Assembly (NCBI RefSeq): GCF_002105155.1
Contig: NW_019029011.1
Span: 62,001 to 126,000 of the forward strand
Source of the DNA: Lobosporangium transversale
Taxonomy: Eukaryota > Mortierellomycota > Mortierellomycetes > Mortierellales > Mortierellaceae
Direction: 5' to 3'
Length of the DNA: 64,000 nucleotides
The notes below the pieces were generated by a model that searched no databases, had not been told where the DNA came from, and saw nothing but the letters and a program-made list of their open reading frames with translations. Made by a program: the position numbers and the translations under genes. This document shows positions 21,596-34,339 of this stretch, piece by piece. Numbering within the stretch: the stretch's first letter is position 1; every line of letters starts with the position of its first letter.

Positions 21596-23938
21596 CTATG
21601 CAATGTCCGCCTCCACAAGTCTATCCATATCATATGCTGCAATGCACTCAAGCAAAATTTTGCGTTGAACAACCTCTACGCGCTTGCCTAGAGATTGTCC
21701 CAGTTCACGCATCGCCTTCACCTCCGTTTTAAGCTTTCTACTGCTAATAACTCCTTCTCCTGCTTGATCAAAGACGATAAGATGTCGCACAGTATTATTG
21801 TCGTTTCCATTTTCTGATGGTGGCGGCAATGTAGTGGCAGCTATCGACTTTGCAAACCGCATATCACGAAGAAAGAGTTGAGGCACAACTCTTCCTCCAC
21901 CTGCACGAATCATGAGCTCAATTTCATCTCTAGTGGGGTTACCGAATTGTCCAGAGAGCTGCATTTCGCAGCCGGCGAACAATGGAGGATCCTATTCAAA
22001 CGCAATAAAATAAAATAGAAATAACGGCAATTGATAAACTCGGTTGAACAAAAAAGCTGCATAAAGGGCTATCAGAACATAAACTTACCCCCTTGAGTTT
22101 ACTTGCCCGTGATTTCTGCGGTGCATTCGTTCCATACTCATTATTGTGGATCTGGTATCCGGTTTCGTCGACCCAATATCCAGCATTCATGGATGCAATA
22201 ATCCCTACAGGAAAGTAAAAAAGAGTATATGTAAGGGAGACTGGTAATGTCTCATTACGTCCTCAAACAAATTTAAAAAAATCCTACATTCAAATCGGAG
22301 AACCCAGGATGCCCGCAAAACACCCAGAAAGAATTTGACAGTCCTGCCACTACCACTTTCGCTTTGTGCTTGAGCTAGGGTGATGGTAGCGCAATTACCC
22401 AGGAAATAAGGTGTAAAGTCAGCAGTTGTAATAAATGGTAAAGCTTTGTCTTTGTCTTTTTCCATTTCCTCAATATTGCATACTCCAGCACAGACATACA
22501 TGTATCCATTACAACGTGTGTTGCTGGAGTTAAAAGACCATCAATAACTTTGGTCTTTAAGGCTTTGGCTGTATTCTCCATTTGTTGCTGGCCGAAATCA
22601 AATTGTTAGTGACCTAGCATTCTGCCTACATGGAGCCAGAACAAAGGCATGTCTTACTATTCTAAGAGGTACCTTTTTTTGAGCCGACATAAAGGTCGCA
22701 CATAGCTCAAAGTTTGTCTCTCTAGAAGGCACTTCTTGCGTTGGCATGCAGTCCAAGGCCGTCTCTTCTAGCACAGGTCGTTTCGGCTCTGGTTTTATCA
22801 TGGAATTGCTTTGTCTTGATCCGAATGAAAATGAATGCGAGTTATCGTCATCTACCTCCTGCTTCACTTTTGATAACGGCTCTTGATTTTGAGGGTGATG
22901 TTGCTGATAGTGGTGAAGCGGTTGTGGCCCTTTTTGAATTAGTGAGCTCGACACGGATGCTATAGTCGCTTGCACTGATGGCGAGGGAGTATCCATCTGT
23001 TCTAACACTTCCTTGTTAAGAGGAGTCAGTAAAACTAAAGACAGCATCCTCTCAGCCAACTGGGCTGCTTGCTCCGGGGAAATTGAATCGAGATCAACAT
23101 CGAAGGAATCAAGTTTCATATCCACGGTACTTTCTGAGCGGTGTGGTATTATTTCTGCCATCGGTTCGATTGTAGGCTCGACGGTGTTTGCGCCTTCTAT
23201 ATTTTCCGTATTAGCATTATGCGTTTCTGATTGTTTTTGTGGTTGCGGCACAGCGTTATCAGACCTCTCACTTTTTTCTGGATATGGAAACAGTTGTGAC
23301 AGATTATCCAGAGGAGCGGCGTCATATTTTCTTGGAGCCTGTGAAAGAGCTAGTAAGGTGATCATGTGGTCAACATTAAGAGTACAAATCATACATTAAT
23401 TTTTGGTGGCAAATCCGTTCAACGAAAAAAGTATGTCAAAATTACAGAATCCATCCTCATGTTCAAAGGCGGCCTTGAGCTGCATGAAACTCTCAATCAG
23501 ACGCTCCAGGTGCTCAACTTTATTGAGACTCCTTTTAGTAATATGGGTATTACAGAGCGGACATCCATCCTTACGATCCAGCGCACGCAGGATGCATTCA
23601 CGACAAAACGTGTGGTTGCAACCGGTCGACATAGGTTGCTCTATTGTTCCTAGACTACCAATAGCAGCAAATGAAGATACAATACATAAAAGATTAGTAC
23701 TATCCAGGCAGGGAATTGTATTCTTAGAAAGTAGGTGGTTGAGAGTATGAAATGCATCACACCAGATGGGACATTTGAATTCTTCTTGCATTCGACGAAG
23801 GATTTCATAAATGTTGTCTGGTAAAATCTCTTTCTCCTTATTCTCTTTTTGGTGCTGTTTGTGCTCTTCATCATAATTAATGTTGTTGTTGCCTTGAAAC
23901 GTGATCCGGCTGAGGCGTTTTTCGTCTGCTGCATCCAT
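21596..23938 (-). CDS. BRCA1-like RING and tandem-BRCT protein
   Basis: Seven minus-strand exons join in phase (23938-23763, 23654-23446, 23349-22673, 22587-22500, 22368-22288, 22204-22089, 21991-21596), giving 580 residues. A C3HC4 RING spans residues 56-92 once the first intron is removed: FKCPIC/LGTIEQPMSTGC, then NHTFCREC and DGCPLC, followed by THITKRSLNKVEHL, which closely resembles the ITKRSL segment after the BRCA1 RING. The middle (about 125-335) is acidic, Ser/Gln-rich and disordered. BRCT 1 (about 335-450) has LLTPATHVVMDT, RTVKFFLGVLRASWVLRFEW and IASMNAGYWVDE; BRCT 2 (about 452-575) has LFAGCEMQLSGQF and MIRAGGGRVVPQLF. In animals and plants this architecture is a DNA-repair ubiquitin ligase acting with BARD1. 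Upstream in-frame ATGs at 23950 and 24031 are alternative starts. It diverges from the gene at 24106. Confidence 0.85.
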
Positions 23939-24105
23939 TGTGGGTCTCATGAATGCATGGCTGCGATGAAAAGACAGGAGGAAAAATGTGCTACCAGGGG
24001 ATATGTGACAGTGATGATGTGTTGCCACCATTTTTTTCTTTTTTTTTCTTTTTTTTTTTTTTTTGTTATCAACAACATTCCTCTTGCTCCAAAACTAATG
24101 TTACC
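23939..24105. promoter_or_regulatory. Shared divergent promoter region
   Basis: Only 167 bases separate the chosen start of the BRCA1-like gene (minus) from the start of the plus-strand gene at 24106, so both promoters must lie here or overlap the first exons. A T-rich tract (about 24031-24065) is the only obvious feature; no TATA box is seen. Confidence 0.5.
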
Positions 24106-26665
24106 ATGAACTACCATGGCGCATCACATCCAAGCATTAATCACTCATCAATGCCTACAAAACAACCTTCAACATTCGAAGACAACGTGATTAACAATAG
24201 TGTCAAATCAGCCTTAAAAGAAGAAGCAGAGACAAATGCCGATACAGCCAGTGATCTACTGGCAGCGATCCTAGTCCTCTACAAAGATACTATGATCAAC
24301 TCGCCCTCAGTGCTGCATCCTCCATTGCCTTTGAGAATCTTTAGGGATTACTTGGATACACATCCTTCGTATGCAGAGCAACAGGTCTCCCAAGGCGTCA
24401 CAGACTTGGAGAAGAAATCAGCGAAGGTTGCCAAGTCATGGATTAGTTCACAAGAAGCATTTTTGCCCGTCAACTTGCTATTTTATGCCATCATTAATCT
24501 GACACGACCTGGGTCTTCTTTTACAGAATCGATTGAGGTATTGTTGCGCTCACTGGCATTTCATTAAAGGATCAAACAAACTATAGACTGCTGATATATT
24601 TGCACTTCCTAAAATATACTCCGAATCATTATCAGTTTAATGCCAAAGCAGTATTCAATGTCGTTATTGCATCCATAGCACAGGGATCTCAGGCCCGGGA
24701 CTGTGTGCAGCTCCTTGTGCTTTGTATGCACCTTAAAGATACAAAGGATTGCTGTAAGCTTTAGTCATTTCATTATAATATAATGCAATAGCTGTTGCAG
24801 ATCGAGATCCAGTTATGACTAATTTTCATATTTCCTTTTATAAAGACCCTCTGCGTACCTTGGCTAGTATGGTTTGTCTTGATATCATATGCGCAATGTC
24901 GCTGCCTATCCATGCACGAACCTCAGCCTTACGTCTTGTCCTTGGTCCTGCAGACTTTGTTTTGTATCATCTGGAAACACGGATTCGTCTTTCGGAAATA
25001 ATTTCACATCTTGTAATGGATGTATAAAAGAAATTGCTCGCCTTGATTTTTATATTTTTACTTTTTTGGTGTGCTGACATCATATTCTCTATAGTTTGAG
25101 GAAGACTGTTATGAGGATATAGAGTTCAGGACAATTGTAGTCAGACTGGCTCGAAAATTTAGATTGACGTCTCCATCCTCAGCCCTTGAGCAGGTCAAGA
25201 TTAGACTCTATCATTACCTAGAACTCGTTGTAGCTGATCCTATACAATACTGCCAAGAGCAAAGGATGTTTGCGGTACGACTTCCTTCCTACTCTATGAT
25301 TTAACATACTAGCATTGTTTTCTTAGAAAGCTGTCAAAATGAAGTCTGATTTTATTTTTTTTATCTGTTCAATGTGTGCGGATCAAACAATAGTATTTGC
25401 CAAAAGCTCAATGGAACGACGCTCTAAACCAAGACTTGATTTTTTATCTCTTCATTACCGAATACAGGCCTCAAATGCTTTTATTTTTAGAAGCTCTCCG
25501 AGCCGCAGGAATTGTTACTGTAATGTTTGAGCCAACACCTATTCAGAGTGCTATTCTTGGTGAACAAAGGTTCGACAGTTACTCCATGACCCTGTTACAC
25601 TCTCTTTATCTTCAGTTATCGAAGGTTTTTAATGATGCCCGTCAAACGAGCCTACCAAATATGTCTGATACGACGAATGATCAAATACATAACCTGGCAG
25701 TAATTGTCACATTAAAGCAACTCGAACCAACATCCAGCATCAAATTGGGTCTATCCAAATCTTCTAGTATTGTCAGTAGGGCGATAGAACATACAGAGAA
25801 GCATGTTCTTTCGGACAACATTTCCCAACTTCTTAATTTTGTCAAACGACTGTTGCAGGTCAGTAGCGTCGCTCCAATCCAATTTATGTCTAGGATACTT
25901 TGGATGACAGCAGTCAGCATGGGAGCACTTAGTCTTCTTCGTGAGCACTGTCAGTCAATTGGCCCCAAGGTACTTTACTCAGCGATATAAAGAAGAAAGA
26001 AAGTCGACATGGTTTACTTGAGCTTTTATTTTTATTTTTTTTTTTTTATAATAAACCAGTCACAAGTTTATGAGGCAACGGCACTCTGTCTGGACATTTT
26101 CCTATGCACTCTCCTGCACAGGGATGGACCACGGTGCTCTTCAATTCTGCCACCCGATATAGAGGATTCAAATTTCGAGAATTTCAAGCAAGATGTCAAC
26201 CTTGCTTTATTCTTATTTGCAACGCTTTTGCCAGCGGACGACCCATCAACATGGCGTTGCTGTCTGGTTTTCAATGATGATGGCTCTGCGGAGTTCGGTT
26301 CGAAAAATGGTCATCCCGAGCCCAATCTTCTGGCGGACTTTTTACTTCAACTGTTTGAGTATTTGATCTCAATTCTGGAAAAATTAGTCCATCAACAGCA
26401 TCAACATCAGCAACAGTCAGAATTTTCATTTACAGCAATATTGGCCGGGGTATTATTTGAGATCTTATCACTTCAAATACCTACAACTATCTTGATGCAA
26501 GAACCAATTCGAATTATCAAAGTGCTTGATGATATTTTAGACTTGCAGAATAACTCTACTTTGGTCACATTACCAGCCTGGCACAAACTATTTAGTTCGA
26601 ACGATTGCCCACACTTTTTATCAACATTGCTTGCTAGGATCAATACACTACAACGCTTTTTTTAG
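24106..26665 (+). CDS. Unidentified mostly helical protein, divergent partner of the BRCA1-like gene
   Basis: Six exons: 24106-24537, 24570-24753, 24801-25012, 25095-25274, 25394-25969 and 26060-26665, about 729 residues. Exons 2-6 join cleanly in phase. The first junction is uncertain: it needs either a 32-nt intron (gtattg...attaaag) or a 44-nt one (24543-24586), because the frame otherwise stops. The translation is Leu/Ile-rich and helical, resembling an armadillo/HEAT-type solenoid (LLIYLHFLKYTPNHYQF, LASMVCLDIICAMSLP, ISQLLNFVKRLLQVSS, LFLFATLLPADDP). No catalytic motif is seen. Given its neighbour, a meiosis or DNA-repair scaffold (for example MEI1/PRD1-like) is a guess only. The gene ends NTLQRFF and a stop. 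Confidence 0.65.
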
Positions 26666-26778
26666 AACTGTACAATGTGTGTTGTTGTTTTTGTTCTTTT
26701 TGTTTTTGTTTATGATGAAAATTTAACTCAACAGCAGAAAGGAAAGCATGAACAGAAAAAAGTATAATGAAGGCCTAT

Positions 26779-29032
26779 TTATCGTGTTTGAACCAAATCA
26801 TCAATCTTGAGCAACATCTTGACAGTCTCGGCAGCTAACTCGATAGCGCTTGTGGAAACGAGCAAAGGCTGAATGACATTTTCATCCAAGATATTTGTGA
26901 TAGCTCCCTTTCGGACGTTGATTCCTGCAGTGGTCTCTCCCTGAGCGTGGCGGTTGCGCAATTCTGTGACGATGGCAATGGGATTCAGACCAGCATTCTC
27001 TGCCAAGGTAATGGGGATGACCTCCAAAGCTTCAGCAAACGCCTGGAAGCAGTGTGCTTCCATACCACGCAGCGTCTTTGCATACTCTTGGAGCCTCAAC
27101 GATACCTCTATCTCGGGTGCACCTCCTCCTGCAATTAAGTACTTCTTCTTGACCAAGCATCGAATGACGCATAGAGCGTCATGCAACGAGCGCTCTGCCT
27201 CTTCCAAAACAAGCGAATTGGCTCCGTGGCAAAGAATCGAGACTGTCTTGCCTGCATTCTTGACGCCGGTGATCTTGACCACACGTGATCCAGAATCCTG
27301 GACCTCGTCAATTAAATCAGCATAACCAAGCTTATCTTCTGTGAATGAATCAATGTCCGCAATGGGCTTACATCCTGTACTCTTGCAAATGAACTCGATC
27401 TCGTCTCGTTCTATGTCCTTGACGACCATGATCTTTAGTTTGGCCAAAAAGTGAAGCGAGAGATCGTTGACCGCATCACGGAGGATAGACTTTTGAATAA
27501 GAAGGACATTGCATCCAGCTTTCTTAATCTTCTTGACCATATTGAGTAAGTATTGACGCTCTTCCTTTAAAATCTTGTCCATTTGACGGTAATCATTAAC
27601 AATGATTTGGTTCTCCATCTAGTTGACATTTAAAGAAGAAGACAAAGAGATTAAGTCAGAAACTAAGATCAGTTGATAAAACACAGGGATCAAATAGTGG
27701 ATATTAGAGACTTACATCGGGCTTCGGAGGGGAAAGCTGGAACTGAATCAAACCAATCTTGGCCTTTTCAATTCTAGTAGGACCTCCAGCAGACTTGACA
27801 ACATTCTGAGCCAAAACCAAGCCATCAACCAGCTCAGTGTCATCGATGGTTCCTCCCACCTTCTTTACAATACGGATATCTTTCAAATCTACATTGGTGG
27901 CAGTGGAAGGTTCAATGACCCTCAGGACAGCGTCGACAGCAATAGGTGCAAACAATCCTGAATATTGAGAGACGATCTTGGAGTTAAGCGAAGTGCTGGC
28001 GCTCTTGAGAAGAGACTCACGATCAGAAAGATCAAGTTTTGTAGCCACCCCAGTCAAAAATTCATTTGCCTTGTGCGAAGCTTTCTGAAATGACTCTGCG
28101 ATGGTGGTAGGGTGGATGCCCTTGTTGAGCATCTTTTGGGCAGCCCCAAGCAGTGATCCTGCTAAAACAACGACTGATGTAGTGCCATCTCCAGCTTCAA
28201 CATCCTGAGCAGCAGATAAGTCAACCAACTATTAAGGTGCAAGCAGCGGCAAGGAGGTATGACAGAAGATAAATAAATGAATGTTTTCTTAAAAAAAAAA
28301 AAAAAAGAAAAAGAAACGCCCTGCTATTACTACTTGCTACTTAATAAGCCACATTACCATCTTAGCAGCTGGGTGGAGAACAGCCATATGTTTCAAGATG
28401 GTAGCCCCATCATTGGTGATGATAACCTCACCATTGCTAGTCTTGATCTACATGTTAGTACGCGGAGAGTGCAAAGCAATGTCAATAAACTAATTCACAT
28501 CATTAAGCTTTAATGATAAGGTGATTGTCTCTAACCATTCGTTACCATCTTATCCATGCCTTTGGGCCCCAAGGAGGTACGGACAGCATCGCTGACAGCT
28601 AGATTAGTAGATCGTAAAATCAATCCAGTAAAAAGATTTTAGTCCATAACAATAAAATTTCTTATACGTTGGTTTGTTGAAGAATGAATAGGATATATCG
28701 GATAAAAAGGCAGCATATTGCAATCCGTTTGTCGTTTTTCATTTTTTTTTATTTGTGTGCTCATCCTTGCATTATGTCGAACATAAGAATCTGCACATTC
28801 AGCTGATTATGACGACGTAATGTTTACTCTGAAGTCATATTGCTGCTACAATAATCTGTAGCTATTCTTAGGAGACAAAACGTATTTGTAGATGTAGTGG
28901 ACGCGACAGAAGACAAAGGAAATAAAGCGTACCCTTGGCAGCAATAATGTTGCTAAGCCGAACCTCAACTGGCTTGTCTTTATCTTTGAACGATCCACCT
29001 CCGGCCTTGGGTGCTTGTGCAACGTCAACCAT
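26779..29032 (-). CDS. CCT4: T-complex protein 1 subunit delta (CCT4)
   Basis: Five minus-strand exons (29032-28933, 28598-28546, 28447-28358, 28228-27716, 27618-26779) join in phase, giving 531 residues, close to yeast Cct4. Start ATG 29032 gives [20 protein letters not shown]. Group II chaperonin ATPase motifs are present: [21 protein letters not shown] and [13 protein letters not shown], and in the last exon [10 protein letters not shown]. Delta-specific stretches include [39 protein letters not shown] and [20 protein letters not shown]. It is one of eight subunits of the cytosolic TRiC/CCT ring complex that folds actin, tubulin and WD40 proteins. It converges with the gene at 24106-26665, 113 bases away. 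Confidence 0.96.
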
Positions 29033-31915
29033 GGCGATTAATGTGAGTATATAAAAACAATAAAATAAAACAAGAAAAGGGATGAAGGATGGTCGATGAG
29101 AAGAGATGGGTTTAGAACGCTAAAGAACGAGATCAAAATCATTGCGAGCATATAGCATAATAGTAGCCTTATCTACGACATCGGATCGCGTGGAAATAGT
29201 GATTGGTCAATTCATCTTCAGGAATTAAACTTCTCAGAACATGTCAAAGAGACTGGACAGACTAAGTCATCATTAATTCAAGCAATGTTGCGGGCAATGC
29301 AAGAATCACGATAGATGGCGATGCCATAACTGGCATTCCCACCACCCTTGTGTTCAACTTATATTGCTTTTTGTATTTTTCTTAATACAGAGCGGTTAAA
29401 TGTCATTATTATTTTTATTTTGTGCATCCCACCAAGATGTAGTCTTTGGACACGTTTCCGTCAACACCCTCATCCTGCTTTCGAGTAGGTAGAGGCCATT
29501 GGCTTGAATGTGGCCTTTGAGGCCCTGCTCTCAATATTTCTGGGATCATGTCATGAGTCATGTGGGAGAGCCGCAGTGGTATAGGTAAAAGGTTATGGCT
29601 GCGACTACTCTTGAGCCAGAGCCCTGATAGCCACTAGGTTATCGTGTCTAAAAAGCCCTTGAATGGTTGAGGACTGAAAGGTTGACGGAAGTCGCCGAGC
29701 ACTTTACGCTCAGTACTTCTCCATCTTGGACGTCTGTATGACGATGGAAGAGGTTAATCAGGAACCTTAATGACAATGATGGCTCAACATTAATATGTTT
29801 TTAGACGCTTTATATGTCGAAAAAAAAAAAAAAAAAAAAAAAAAAAAACGTTCAAGAAAGAAGATAAGCATGGGTAGTCGTTTTTCGTGAAGATGGAGCA
29901 TTCGAATGTGGCCTAATTATTTAGTAGTATGAGTAAAAGCGATATGAGGAAAGTGTGGCATAATTTGCAAGAGAGAAGTAGAACATTGCTTGATGGCTAT
30001 TAAAGTCGCGCATATTGTCATTGAGCTCTTCATTAGCGCAGTTACTGAAGCCATTAGCTTTATTGATTAATAATATGGAGTTTTCGACTTTGAGCGAGCA
30101 ACACCAATTCTTCTCTCGTTTTACGGGTATAGGCATTTATTTGCCTGAGCTGCAAATGAAACAAGGCTGCTTGGAACGACATCCAGGCCATTCGACGGTA
30201 GTAAAGCCCTGGGCAGAAACAGTTCAATTCGATTCATTGATTCCAACTGCTTCCGTCTAACGAGAGATACACAAGGCTGTCCAACTATGTACCCGGTGGC
30301 TAGTCTTTTCTCCATGATGTCCTAATGCGATTTGACAGATAATAGCGTTCCAGAACCACGTCAAAGCATCCATCAGTGGAATCAAAATACGATCTAGAGA
30401 ACAATGGTTGATGCAATTTCACGTTAGCCCTGGGTTATCGATGGAATGATGTAACAGCGAACTTCAATTCTTTCGAATTGTCAAGAGCCTCTCTACTTTT
30501 CCAGGTCAATATTGCCAAAAATAGCGAACTAGCCTCGAGTGATCAAGGCTTGAATCAGTTTTCCAATGCGAGTTCCTGAACTTCGGTAATAAAAAAAAAA
30601 GGTGATCCTTTCATTTATACCTGCCTATGTAGTTGCTTATGTCTACAACATGCTCTGTCAAGTCAGTGTAGGCCTTCATAACAACAGGGCAGATACGCTC
30701 AAAAATACCATGGCTCAGATCTCATTTTCTGGTGATCCATTGATGTTTACGCACCATCTTGCTAAAAAGCTAGTATACTTAGCGTATAGATTAATTTAAT
30801 CAGCCAGTAGCAGTTACAGGATTGCATGTACTTGGGATTGTATATTAATATTCTACTTAGCTAAGGGATATAGGCGACTACGAGGGTATGACAACAAATA
30901 GCAATAGAGGTAAATGACTACAGTGAGTGCTCTTTATTGTCCTTCGCGAACTAATGGGTCCGATGTTCCAGGCAAAGACGACGATTACGACCAGCAATAT
31001 CATTTATATGACGAAAACATGTCGAATAAAATAGACGATGATGAAGAAGGGAGCTTTCAAAGTATGGATCCTTTGTTCCCTCTTCGTATATACCAAAGCG
31101 ATGAGTACTGACTGGTTGCTTTAGGCTTTTTGTGTATGTTTATTCCTATTTTTCTTCTTGAAGAATCTCAATTATCGTAATAGTTGGAAATACCTGGCTT
31201 CAAGCACCAAAACCAATTCCAACAGCGCTAAACTACTCGTGTAATTGATACAACAACGTAATGGTTAAGCGCATAGCCATTTTACTTTGAATAGTATGAC
31301 TAGGAGTGGTTCTAGCAGCATCATAGTGGTCGGCAACGACGGAAGAGAGGAACGAGATCAACTATAGAAAGGATACTTTGATGATAGCGCAGAGAAACTA
31401 CACCCAGCACTACACCATAGACAACATCCCGATCCCAAGGGATACCACTCTCAGTATATGAACATGTATCAGAATGGCAACATTTTCTATAATGCTGCCA
31501 ACAACATAGAGAAGTATACTTATATGAACCCACATCAGCATGATAGCTGCATGGAGGGCGGCGTACTGCTTACCACAGCCCATGTCAGATCGGTAGCGTA
31601 AGTCCAGTCCCAATCCATCTATTCAGTGATAAGCCACGTGGTTCCAGATACAACGCTCTTGTGGATCAAAACCAGAGAACTGTGCTGTACGCTCTTTTTG
31701 GCTATTTGATTAGGTTTATTTAATGAAATTCTTGTGATTGAAAGGACCAACCAAAAAAGAGCGAATAGCACAGATTTCTAATCAAAACAAACACATCAGT
31801 GATATTGGTTCCTTAGTTTCTTCCTCTGGTATCCCTTTAATTTTCGTTATCCGTTGCGCCTCAACTTTCTTCCTAAATTGCAACAATAACAACACAAATC
31901 TAGACTGGCTACCTC
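29033..31915. other. Gene-poor 2.9-kb region
   Basis: No gene I can support. It holds a 29-base poly-A run (29820-29848) and a few short ORFs: plus 30608-30799 (MILSFIPAYVVAYVYNMLC, start approximate), plus 30914-31111 (an acidic peptide with DDYDQQYHLYDENM) and a hydrophobic minus-strand frame (31613-31410). None shows a domain or consistent splice context. They could be remnants of mobile elements or lost genes, but nothing proves it. Promoters of CCT4 (left end) and of the MTC6-like gene (right end) must lie here. Confidence 0.4.
29820..29848. repeat. Poly-A tract
   Basis: Uninterrupted run of about 29 A. Confidence 0.9.
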
Positions 31916-34303
31916 ATGACTTCTCTCGTTCCCTCTCATCCTCATTTTCCTTCTTACATCAACATCTCATTACCTACGACAATACATTCTGAAACACTGC
32001 CATCGGAACAAGTGCAAGCACAAGGACACGCACAGACACAGACACAGCAACGGATAGACCCTTGTTTTGCCATTACTAAATATCCACTCACAAACATTGA
32101 TGCGCCTTGTATCTCTGCTACTTTCGCATCACTCTACAGAGCCATTCGTATCTTTGCTGTCTTCTATAGCACTCCCGCGACTTCCGCCTGTAGTGGCAGT
32201 GCACAAACAGTCTCGCCAACACTTGCCTTTTTCCTTTTCCTGAGCATCAATTGTCTCTTGTCTTCTTTATCTTCTCCTTCCCCCCTTTTCCCATCCTCCA
32301 AACAATCTCTGCTTCCATCCTTGGCTTTATATCATCCATTGATGCTATTCCAGCCATGCGAAGCAGTTTCATACAATGTTAATTCAAACCAACGCAGCGA
32401 TGTTCCTTCCGACGATCTTCCACCACTCATTGGACCTGATTTTGCATATACACAGCATACACCGCTCGGTAATCTTGAGCATGCACGTGAATATGCAGAT
32501 GGTGCGTTGATGACACAAAAGCTCATTGCTGCGCCTATTGTCCCAATCGATCGCCAGATGTGGGTCGGGGTCGATACGAGGACAGCCTACTTTGGCAACA
32601 ACTTTGGTGGAGAAAAGATCAGTAAGGTTCCCGAGTTGTTGCAGGCGGGGATGCGCCGATTGGTGATTGATTTATGGTGGGATGGAGCGGGGCATGGGTG
32701 GCAGCTCTGTCCGAGGATCAAGAGAGATGCAAACCAGCTGTCGGGACTTCAGCTCGCCATGGAGCAGGGGCAAAATAATTTAGAGGCGTCACTGCAGTTA
32801 CAGAGAATAAGTAATAAGCAGGTTGCTGCAGACGAGGAGGACCATCCATCGACTATGCCGATAGGAGCCCACACGATGATACCAGTAATTTCTAATCAAA
32901 ATGAACACATTCCCGGATGCAAACAGTATTTGAAGTTCAAAAAAAAAGATCACAATATTAACGACAAAGTAAACAAGCTCCTGGAAAAGAGAGCTGCGGT
33001 CAATAGCAGCAACAATGATAATAGCAACGCTGAGAAAAGACAAAAAGCAAAAAAGACGGAATCTGGGGAGCATCAGTCTTCACAATCAGCACAACGTCCC
33101 GTGCTACCAACTTTAAAAGATAAAACTAAAACCAAGATCATGGTGGACGATGAAAAGCATTCAAAGACTGCAGCTTCAGAGCGGGAGCATGCTCTTGACT
33201 ATAAAGCTAGAAACCAAACTGCACTCCCTGGATTGCTCCGAAAAAACCTCCATCAACTCGCATCGAGCAAAGGCATTGTCTCATCTTATGATAAATCCTT
33301 GGCTATAGACCAGGCAATAGACGGCATCACTTGCTCGACAGGCGAGGATTTGCTGATGCTCCTTCAGGGTTTGCAGAATTGGATCGAGAAAACATCTGAG
33401 AATGAATATGAGGATGTGGTCTTGATTATTCTCAACTTGAATGAACTTGCCAGCAATACTCTAGGATCTCAATTACCCTTACGTTCACCTACACCTTCAT
33501 CACTCCTACAACCCATGCCATTGCCAACTTCAACCGATAATTCTAATACCAGAAAGTCAACACCGGTAGGCAACGGTACGACCGTAGGCCTTAAAAATGG
33601 AACTTTTTTCGAGTCAGTCGCTTCGCTGAACACCAATCGTATGATCAAGGCGCTACTACCTGACAGGCATTCCCTTCATGATCTCTTTACTGACGCATTT
33701 CCTTCATTGATCTACAGTCCTATATTGCTACAAAAGGACCGCGAGGATTTGATGTCAAGCTGGTGGAAATCGGGCGTTGTAGGACTGGATTATTATAACA
33801 CAACGACGGATCCTCTTTCGGGCCGTATCATGACTCCGACGGGTTGGCCGACTAGTGCTTATTTAACTGAAGTGATCAAGCGGCGGATTGTGGTCGGGAT
33901 TGGTTCAAATAACTTATCAGACAACTCTACTTACAATATCATGGATGACTTTACAACCCTGTATGCACCTGGGATGCTAGGCCCTTCCATGATGAATAGC
34001 AGTCTGCTTCAGGTGTCAACCTCATTGAACCTGAGTACCTGTGACTCCCCAGTGCCAGGAGTTGCTATGGTCCCAACAGGTGCTGAAACGAATTCCTCCG
34101 TTATTAAGGAGCCGAAAGAGGATGGTATTAAGAATGGCGACAACCTGAAGACTATGAATGTGACATGGTCGTTTTCGAGTATGTCAGATAGCGATCTTTT
34201 GCCGTGGTCAAATACCTCTATTCAACTTGCTGTAAGTCGATCACTGTTGAAAATGATGCCTACTGGCCCATACACCCATTTGGTTTAGCAATCTAAGTGC
34301 TGG

Positions 34304-34339
<36 letters not shown>

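Noticed and set aside
23655-23762. Reading the first intron of the BRCA1-like gene as coding (it has no stop in frame)
   Set aside because: Retaining it breaks the RING after CPI; removing it joins CPIC to LGTIEQPMSTGC exactly, with good splice sites. Its length is a multiple of three, which explains the open frame.
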